Source: Saccharicrinis sp050296935 (GTDB taxonomy: Bacteria > Bacteroidota > Bacteroidia > Bacteroidales > Marinilabiliaceae). Taken from it: 64,000 bases of DNA. Shown piece after piece: positions 53,727-61,229 of the stretch (position 1 is its first letter; each line of letters opens with the position of its first letter). The stretch is taken from assembly GCA_050296935.1 (NCBI GenBank), contig JBNKRV010000104.1, positions 1 through 64,000 on the forward strand, given 5' to 3'. The notes under the pieces are model-generated. The model saw only the letters and a program-made list of their open reading frames with translations. It was not told where the DNA came from and did not search any database. A program made the translations under genes and the position numbers.

Positions 53727-54761
53727 TTACTGCACAAATTCAGGTTCAAACTTTTCAAGAACAATTCCCCTGTCACGCATTACAAGTGTATCTTTAAATG
53801 AATGAGTAGTTGTACCAAAATCAATATTATAATCAAGATAAACTACATTTCTTTCCTTATCACCCCATTCTTCAGCATCTTCCACATATTTACCACTTCC
53901 ACTTAGCGTATATGCAGCACCTGCCGGAGCAGTTATTGTACAACTTCCTTCATCTGTAAATGCTAACCTTAGTTCAAAGGGAATATTTTCATCCGAACCT
54001 CCATTTCTGGTATTCAATGCTAAAGAAACTTCATTAAAAGCAACAGAATTCATTGATACAACCTCATCACCCTCAATATAATCAGCATGATAAATATTAG
54101 TAGTATTTAATGAATTATCACCATTTGTTGCCACAACAACATCCTGACCTCTTCTTAGATATTTTGCATGCCAGGGGTTTATATACTTTACACAATAAAG
54201 AACATAATTTTTAGGTAACAGTCCCCAGTCTTCGGCATTAACCGGATCTGGATTATCTACTGCAGGTTCTCCTGATAATATAGAGTCAGCATTTATAACA
54301 TTTGCAATACGTAAAGGAATCACATATGTATTAGATAAAGAAGCCAGATCTTCAAAGAAGGCATCGGTTAACTGAACCTCAATACCTCCAACTCTTGAAC
54401 CCTTAGGAATAACAATTTGCATGTCATTTTCAAGTGAATAATAGTTTGATGGCATAGGTTCTACATCTTTACCAGTGTCTTTGAACTTAAGATTATCACA
54501 TAATGAGTTATCTACTGACAGATCAAGAATACGATCTATCTCATTGTTATAAACACCTCCCATAGTTGCCATAATTTTACATTTATGAGCATTGTCTAAT
54601 GAATTGTCATAGATATCATCTCCTAAAACAATAGTCCTTACCGGGGTTTGATATGCAAAATATACAGTAGTATAATCATAATCATCAAATTCCCAATCCT
54701 GATTATGACATGCGCTAAACAACGAAATCACAATCAATGATATAAAAACAATTTTTTTCAT
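53727..54761 (-). CDS. SusE-position surface lipoprotein with DUF1735/BT_3987-like domain
   Basis: A 344-residue lipoprotein: signal peptide with lipobox FSAC (Cys18). Residues about 25-160 resemble the BT_3987/DUF1735 beta-sandwich (DYTTVYFAYQTPVRTIVLGD, YYSLENDMQIVIPKGSRVGG, YVIPLRIANV), followed by a second beta-rich region. Proteins in this position bind glycans at the cell surface for the adjacent SusC/SusD pair. It is the last gene of the operon, 25 bases after susD. Compare XusE in xylan operons; the assignment to a particular glycan is an inference. Confidence 0.82.
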   Translation of the reverse strand: MKKIVFISLIVISLFSACHNQDWEFDDYDYTTVYFAYQTPVRTIVLGDDIYDNSLDNAHKCKIMATMGGVYNNEIDRILDLSVDNSLCDNLKFKDTGKDVEPMPSNYYSLENDMQIVIPKGSRVGGIEVQLTDAFFEDLASLSNTYVIPLRIANVINADSILSGEPAVDNPDPVNAEDWGLLPKNYVLYCVKYINPWHAKYLRRGQDVVVATNGDNSLNTTNIYHADYIEGDEVVSMNSVAFNEVSLALNTRNGGSDENIPFELRLAFTDEGSCTITAPAGAAYTLSGSGKYVEDAEEWGDKERNVVYLDYNIDFGTTTHSFKDTLVMRDRGIVLEKFEPEFVQ

Positions 54762-54786
54762 TTCCTTATATTTAAATTATTAGAAA

Positions 54787-56547
54787 TTACCAACCCGCAT
54801 TTTGAATAAATCCCCACTTAATCACTTCCTGATAGGGTATTGGACCATAGTTCATATCAGGGCCATATGATCTATTCTCAACATTTATTACCTGATATTC
54901 TCCGGTTGCAGAGATTCTCATTCCTTTAGCAGTTACATTTAAATTTTCATTCCATCTGCGAACATCCCAAAAACGGAATCCCTCAAAACAAAGTTCTAAA
55001 CGCCTTTCATTACGAATTAAGGTTCTCATATCCTCTTTAGTGTTAATGGATGCTAAATAGTTATCCGGCTGACTAATACCACCACGTTCTCGTATGGCAG
55101 CAATTACATCTCTAGCTGAATAACCATGAGTTCCCATTCCTTCTGGTCCCCAGGCTTCATTAGCTGCTTCAGCATAAGCTAAAAACAACTCGGTATAACG
55201 AATACGAGGCACATAGTGCTTTTGAGAAATAACATTAGCCGGATCAATATTAACATCTTCACGTAATAACTTACGCATATAATATCCTGTTCGTGTTGAA
55301 GTAGCAATAGCACCGATACCATCATCCTCATCACTCACATCTGTTGAAATAATAGCTGATGCGGGCCCGAAACTACTCCCATTGTATACAATATACTTAC
55401 TTAAACGAGGATCTCTTCCTGCATATGGATTATTAGGATTATATCCGCTACCTGTAGCTGATATTGGATAGCCATTAGCCATTGGGAAAGCATCAACAAG
55501 ATTCTGAGTTGGATTAACCCGGCCTTTACCATAAAGAGAAGGAGAATAATTCTGTTCTTCTAAACCAGTACTTTCTCCAATATTGGTTCTCCAAAGTATC
55601 TCTTGTGGATTTACACCTGCAACTAACCCATTTGTTACATCTGCGTTCTCTCTAGAGTACCAGGTTCCTCCGCGAGTATCCATACCATTAACACCTCCGA
55701 TTAAATCAAGAACTTCTCCTGCTGCATTTGCAGCATCAGCCCACGAGGTTGTTTCATCAAAAGCCGGACTAGCTGCTAATAAAGCAACTTTAGCTCTGAT
55801 ACCTTTCACAATACGTCTGCTTAAACGTTCCCTGTTTTTTTCTCCAAATACCCTGTTGTAATCCGGTGCAGAAGTTTTACCAACATACTTAGATGGAATT
55901 TCTTCTTCTGTGACATCCTCAAAATCCAATGGTAATAGATCTTCAGCAATTGATAAATCAGTATTAATCTGATTAATACATTCAGCAAAAGAATTACGTG
56001 GTTTATCAAAACTTGAATTTTTATCTAAAGGCTCAGTAATAATAGGTACACCTAAAAGGTTTCCAGCCTCATCTTTACCCGCATGGGCCTCTAACAAGTA
56101 ATATAAAAAAAGAGCCCTTAACCCGTAAGCTTCGCCTTTAAGTCTGTCAAGAAACATTTCTTTAACATACTCTCCGGACTTAGCCCATTCAACTTTGTCG
56201 GCTTCAGCTAAAAATACATTTAAATATTGAATGGCTGAATTAGCATTTGTCCACCTTGAGGTTGGGTTTTCAATTGCAGACCAACCTCCGGTAGCAATAC
56301 CAAGGTAATTATTGTCAGGATCATTTGATACTGCATCATCTGTAGCCACATCATTAAAAGAGTAGCCTCCTGATGGTAAATATACATAACCATTCATTAA
56401 CAAACCTTCTGCTAATGCTGCATTATCATATATGTCATCTAGCTTAAGCAGATTTTCATCTTTTGGTTCCAATAAATCTTCACAACTGGAGAACAAAAAA
56501 ACCAGAGCTATTAATATAAATAAATTTGTCTTCATATTTCTATTCAT
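54787..56547 (-). CDS. SusD/RagB family nutrient-uptake lipoprotein (second pair)
   Basis: A surface lipoprotein of about 586 residues acting as the lid of a SusC channel. Signal peptide with lipobox FSSC; SusD-typical features are the TPR-like N-terminal half (YGLRALFLYYLLEAHAG), the YTELFLAYAEAANEA helix and the C-terminal IRNERRLELCFEGFRFWDVR plus YGPIPYQEV. The frame extends to 56562, but starts at 56547 or 56535 give normal signal peptides. It directly follows its susC partner (18-base gap) and precedes the lipoprotein gene. Confidence 0.93.
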   Translation of the reverse strand: MNRNMKTNLFILIALVFLFSSCEDLLEPKDENLLKLDDIYDNAALAEGLLMNGYVYLPSGGYSFNDVATDDAVSNDPDNNYLGIATGGWSAIENPTSRWTNANSAIQYLNVFLAEADKVEWAKSGEYVKEMFLDRLKGEAYGLRALFLYYLLEAHAGKDEAGNLLGVPIITEPLDKNSSFDKPRNSFAECINQINTDLSIAEDLLPLDFEDVTEEEIPSKYVGKTSAPDYNRVFGEKNRERLSRRIVKGIRAKVALLAASPAFDETTSWADAANAAGEVLDLIGGVNGMDTRGGTWYSRENADVTNGLVAGVNPQEILWRTNIGESTGLEEQNYSPSLYGKGRVNPTQNLVDAFPMANGYPISATGSGYNPNNPYAGRDPRLSKYIVYNGSSFGPASAIISTDVSDEDDGIGAIATSTRTGYYMRKLLREDVNIDPANVISQKHYVPRIRYTELFLAYAEAANEAWGPEGMGTHGYSARDVIAAIRERGGISQPDNYLASINTKEDMRTLIRNERRLELCFEGFRFWDVRRWNENLNVTAKGMRISATGEYQVINVENRSYGPDMNYGPIPYQEVIKWGFIQNAGW

Positions 56548-56564
56548 TTTAAATGATATCACAA

Positions 56565-59378
56565 TTAAAATACTGCTTTGATACCAACGTTATAGAACCT
56601 TGTTAGTGGAGCACCACCAACATTTAACTCCATAATATCTTTGTTTTTAGCAATGGTTAAAAGATTTGCTCCACTAACATAGATATTGAAGTTTTTTACA
56701 AAAGAACTACCTAATACCGATTTTGGTAAAGTATAAGTTAATTGTACTCTGGCTAAGTCAAAACGATCTGTACTATACGTCCAAAAATCAGATGTTCTGA
56801 AGTTATTGTCACCACTTTGAGTAGTCAACCTTGGATAAGTGGCTGTATTCTTAGTCTCTTCGGTCCAGCTATCCAGAACTACCTCTGAATATTTTTTATC
56901 TCCATATACCCAAAAATAATCGTTGTTTTTAATTGAAGTACCTCCAAAAGAACCTGTTCCTAAAGCAAATAATGTAAAGTTTTTATACTCCGCAGTAACA
57001 TTAACACCAAATGTAAACGGACTTCCCCAGGTACCTAATTTTACTTCATCACGAGAATCAATTTTATCGTCGTTATTCAGATCGACATATTTGATATCTC
57101 CACCTTTTCTATCTCCTGCAAAATCCTGTTCTATAGCATTAGCAGCCTCTTCATCGCTCATGAAAAATCCGTCGCTCACCAGACCAAAAATAGCATCAAC
57201 AGGTTGTCCTGTACGGTTTCTATATTTATCCACAAAAAACTCATCTCGTTTTAACACTTCAGTTTTTACATATGTACCTGCAACACCAACTGTTAAACCA
57301 ACTTCGCCAAGTTGTTCAGAATAATTCACCTGAAAATCAAATCCCTTATAGCTATTTGATCCATAATTTTCAAAAGGTGCCATAGAACTACTGGGATAAT
57401 AAGTTCTGAAGTAACCAGGATACTTAGTATTATAAGGCTGAACTGGTAATCCGTCTTTTTTAATAAAGAAAGCATTAGCATTAAATGCCATCTTTTTATT
57501 TAACATTAAAGCTTCAATACCAAAACTCAATTCTTTTCTTTTAGCAAATTCTAAACTGGTATTTTCATCGTGCTGGAGATTTATACTTTGATTGGTAAAA
57601 TTACCATCCTGCCATGAGAAATTAGCCTGTTGTTCATATACTTCCCGATACATGTAATACTGATTAAAATCTAAGTCAGTGTTTATAATACCTGCAGTTG
57701 CTGATAATTTTAAACGATCAAAAAATCCGTCTTTCAAAAAGTTCTCTTCACTAACAACCCAGCCTAAGCCAATTGTAGGAGAAAATGCAGTACGGGTTTC
57801 TTTTGGCAATCTGGTAGAATGAACAACAGCTCCACCAAAGTTTACATAATACCTTCGATCAAAATTATAATCCAATTGAATACCTAAATTACTATTGGTA
57901 TATGACTGATAAACACCTACTTCTCTACGATTGGCTCCCGAAGCTAACAACATAGCATTAATATGATGCTTATCATTAAATGTGTTGTTGTAATCAAAAT
58001 GAACAAAATATTCTTTAGCCTGATCATTCCATTGGTTTCCAAGGTTCTGATTACCTGTTTTCTTATACTCCCCGTGTCTCTTAATTACAGTAATAGAATC
58101 CCCCTCAGCAAATGACTCCCACGTTGGTTCAAATACTTCATAGCCATTATCTACCGATTGATTATAAAAATTTGAATAATCAATACTCAATTGTCCATGA
58201 AAAGAAAGGCCTTCTAACACATTACGAAGGTCAACGTCAACTCCACTTGTATATTGAAATTTACGCTGCACAAGAGTTCTATGACCTGAAGCATAAGCAT
58301 TTCCAAAAGCTGTTTTAACAAATTCAGAGGAACCACCTAATAGATATCTGCCATCAATTATATTACTACTGGCAAATGCAACATCTGCACCTTCAGCAGT
58401 TGATTGTATAGCATCCAAAGGAATAAGTGGTGTAATCTTATTGGGTTTTGCGGTAGCTGCATTTCCCCAATAATAACCATTGGCTGATTTATAAGATCTA
58501 AACACAGTTGATATGTCTACATACGTACTTATAAAATCATTTATATTCAAATTTACTTTACCGCGAACATTAAAACGAGAATTATGGTCATCCTTATTAT
58601 TTCCAATATTCACCAGGGAATTACTGGTTTCAAAACCACTAAAAACGTAAAATTGAGCACGTTCATTTCCTCCGTTAAAATCAGCATTTACAGAATGCGT
58701 ATTATAATATTTCTTCAGGTAATCTGAAGAATAATAATCCACATCATTATAACGATAAGGATTTGTATTATTTTCATAATTAGCAATTTCCTCATCTGTA
58801 TAAGCTGGTTCTGTTATTCCATCATTTATAACAGCTTGATTATAATACTTCATATAATCAGCGGAACCTAAGTACTTTGGATAAACTTTAGGAACACCTA
58901 TACCTGAATTAACACGTACATTCATTTCCTTAGCGCCAGCTTTACCTTTTTTGGTAGTAATTAATATTACACCATTAGAGGCGCGAGCACCATATAAAAC
59001 AATGGCATTAGCTCCTTTTAAGTAAGTAATCTGTTCAATCTCACTAGCCGTTATATCACTAACTTCTCGTTGAACCCCATCAATTAGTATTAATCTATTA
59101 CCTAATTTCCAAAGATTTTCGCCACCAACAAAAGCAACTGAACCATCCAATGGATAAGAGCTATAATCTTTATCTAAATAATCACTGGGATTTAATACTG
59201 AAATACCATTTAACAAATCACCTGTTTTAACGGATTTGTAGGCCACACGTACTAAGGTATCATCATCGGAGACTTTAACTTTTGTGCTATCAGTCTGGGC
59301 ATTTGCACCAATCAGTAAGCAGAAGCACATCCCGAATAAAGTCAATCCTATTCTTATATGTTTCATCATTTTTTCCAT
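56565..59378 (-). CDS. SusC/RagA family TonB-linked outer-membrane protein (second pair)
   Basis: A 937-residue outer-membrane transporter. After the signal peptide (GANAQ cleavage region) it goes almost directly into a plug domain (RLILIDGVQREVSDITASEI, YGARASNGVILITTKKG), without the carboxypeptidase-regulatory domain that SusC proteins usually carry. The rest is a beta-barrel with the GFDFQVNYSEQLG and DLARVQLTYTLPKS motifs late. It pairs with the SusD encoded just after it. The short N-terminus resembles the second SusC of tandem xylan-uptake operons. Confidence 0.93.
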   Translation of the reverse strand: MEKMMKHIRIGLTLFGMCFCLLIGANAQTDSTKVKVSDDDTLVRVAYKSVKTGDLLNGISVLNPSDYLDKDYSSYPLDGSVAFVGGENLWKLGNRLILIDGVQREVSDITASEIEQITYLKGANAIVLYGARASNGVILITTKKGKAGAKEMNVRVNSGIGVPKVYPKYLGSADYMKYYNQAVINDGITEPAYTDEEIANYENNTNPYRYNDVDYYSSDYLKKYYNTHSVNADFNGGNERAQFYVFSGFETSNSLVNIGNNKDDHNSRFNVRGKVNLNINDFISTYVDISTVFRSYKSANGYYWGNAATAKPNKITPLIPLDAIQSTAEGADVAFASSNIIDGRYLLGGSSEFVKTAFGNAYASGHRTLVQRKFQYTSGVDVDLRNVLEGLSFHGQLSIDYSNFYNQSVDNGYEVFEPTWESFAEGDSITVIKRHGEYKKTGNQNLGNQWNDQAKEYFVHFDYNNTFNDKHHINAMLLASGANRREVGVYQSYTNSNLGIQLDYNFDRRYYVNFGGAVVHSTRLPKETRTAFSPTIGLGWVVSEENFLKDGFFDRLKLSATAGIINTDLDFNQYYMYREVYEQQANFSWQDGNFTNQSINLQHDENTSLEFAKRKELSFGIEALMLNKKMAFNANAFFIKKDGLPVQPYNTKYPGYFRTYYPSSSMAPFENYGSNSYKGFDFQVNYSEQLGEVGLTVGVAGTYVKTEVLKRDEFFVDKYRNRTGQPVDAIFGLVSDGFFMSDEEAANAIEQDFAGDRKGGDIKYVDLNNDDKIDSRDEVKLGTWGSPFTFGVNVTAEYKNFTLFALGTGSFGGTSIKNNDYFWVYGDKKYSEVVLDSWTEETKNTATYPRLTTQSGDNNFRTSDFWTYSTDRFDLARVQLTYTLPKSVLGSSFVKNFNIYVSGANLLTIAKNKDIMELNVGGAPLTRFYNVGIKAVF

Positions 59379-59401
59379 TTATTTATTAATAACATCCATT
59401 A

Positions 59402-61222
59402 CTACCAACCCGGGTTTTGTCCAAATGAAGGGTAAAGCGTTACATCGGAAATTTTTAATGGTAGCCAATAATGCTTTTGCTCAAACACTCTCGTAATAAT
59501 AACGCGTTCTGAGATATTAATTGGTTTACCATCATTTCCTCTATCAAAATCAATAGCGGTTTTTTCCTTGTATTTTTGCTCTGTAGCTAACATCCAGCGT
59601 CTTAAATCATTGAAGCGAAAATCACCTTCAAAACCTAACTCCACAGCCCGCTCCCGAACAATTTCACTCATAAATTTATCTTTAGAAGTATAATCCGGAG
59701 ATAAAGCTCCGGCACCTGAACGCACACGAACCTTATTAAAGGCAGCTTCTGCCGTTAAACTATAACCAGATGCATTACTTGCTGATGATCCATATCCTTG
59801 TAGTACAGCCTCTGCATACATTAAGTAAACATCAGCCAAACGCATGTACGACAAATGCATATAATTATTTGAAAAACCATCAATATCATTTGCTGTCATC
59901 GGAACAATTTTACGCAACAGGTAGCCTGTTCGACCTGATTTTGAATTCTGCTTACTGTCTCCTCCATTAAATAATTGAGCATACCTGAATTTTTCTTTCT
60001 CTGCAGGAGCCGACCCTCGAATAACCTGATCTCCATCAATAACAATGTCATGATAAAAACGAGGTTCCCTATTGGTCCATGGATCATTTGGATCATATCC
60101 AGAATTTGGATCGTCAATTGGTAAACCGTTTGCCATACCATAATTTTCAACGAATCTTGCATTGGGTGATACAGCTCCTCCTGAAATATTTGGCTCAGAC
60201 CACAAACTACTTGGCCCCCAAGGACATCCACTAAACCAAGCTGATTCAACTCCACATTGAAAAATTGTTTCCGGATAGCCGGGGATGCCAGGACGTCCGT
60301 CTGTATAAAACAATGAGCTATAGTCTGCAAAATCTACCAGCTTTATCCAGGTCTCTCCACTATCTACATATTTTAACAATTCTCCGAAAACATCAGCTGA
60401 TTTTTTACAATACTCTGTATCAAATGTTTTTGATCCTGTGCTTGCAAAGTTCATTAATGGACTACCTGCGTATAAGTAATTTTTACCGGCATATGCCAGT
60501 GCTGTTATTTTGGTAATTCTATTTTGATTTTTACCTTTAGTCAATTCAACTACTTTTACATCATCCCAATCTACAGGCAATAATTCAGCAGCTCTTTCAA
60601 AATCAGCTCCTGCCTTATCTGCACATTCCTGCCAGGATAACCGAGGTAAATCCAGTTTCTCATTAGAACCTAACACTCTATCTACATAAGGTAAACCACC
60701 CCAATAACTCATGAGTTCAAAATGATACCACGCACGGAAAAACAATAACTGTCCTTCAATTATATCTTTCTCCTCTTGTGTTGCATTCTCAAGATTTTCC
60801 AGATTTTCAAGTCCCAGATTCGCTTTTCTTATGGCATACCAGGCGTTTGGCCAAAGCTTTTTACCTCGGTCCAAAGCTCCGGTTTTAACACCATCTCCAT
60901 CTAAATAGGAAATCCATCCGGCTTTAGTCCATGACCAATAATCTCCTTTATCAAAGGATGAGTTTAACCAAACACCACCTTCTTTTTCAAGTACTTCATC
61001 TCCTAAATTCCAGTCACAAGCCCAGTTTGCCGTTGTAATATCCGGCACTGCACTATACAGTTCTTCCACAAAGCCCTGAAAATTATCAAAATTAACAAAT
61101 GCATCTGTTGAGGATATCTCAGAGTCTGGTGACTTATCTAAATAATCTTCACAAGAGAACAAGCCAATAATCATTAAAAAGACCCATACTCTTAATAATA
61201 TATTTATATATCGTTTCATCAT
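59402..61222 (-). CDS. SusD/RagB family nutrient-uptake lipoprotein (first pair)
   Basis: A 606-residue surface lipoprotein with lipobox FSC near residue 24 (IIGLFSCEDYLDKSPDS). It has the SusD pattern: EGQLLFFRAWYHFELMSYWG, LADVYLMYAEAVLQGYG, and IVRERAVELGFEGDFRFNDL at the C-terminal side. Eight bases separate it from the upstream susC, 23 from the downstream susC. It should bind the polysaccharide or oligosaccharide taken up by its partner. Confidence 0.93.
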   Translation of the reverse strand: MMKRYINILLRVWVFLMIIGLFSCEDYLDKSPDSEISSTDAFVNFDNFQGFVEELYSAVPDITTANWACDWNLGDEVLEKEGGVWLNSSFDKGDYWSWTKAGWISYLDGDGVKTGALDRGKKLWPNAWYAIRKANLGLENLENLENATQEEKDIIEGQLLFFRAWYHFELMSYWGGLPYVDRVLGSNEKLDLPRLSWQECADKAGADFERAAELLPVDWDDVKVVELTKGKNQNRITKITALAYAGKNYLYAGSPLMNFASTGSKTFDTEYCKKSADVFGELLKYVDSGETWIKLVDFADYSSLFYTDGRPGIPGYPETIFQCGVESAWFSGCPWGPSSLWSEPNISGGAVSPNARFVENYGMANGLPIDDPNSGYDPNDPWTNREPRFYHDIVIDGDQVIRGSAPAEKEKFRYAQLFNGGDSKQNSKSGRTGYLLRKIVPMTANDIDGFSNNYMHLSYMRLADVYLMYAEAVLQGYGSSASNASGYSLTAEAAFNKVRVRSGAGALSPDYTSKDKFMSEIVRERAVELGFEGDFRFNDLRRWMLATEQKYKEKTAIDFDRGNDGKPINISERVIITRVFEQKHYWLPLKISDVTLYPSFGQNPGW

Positions 61223-61229
61223 ATCCGTT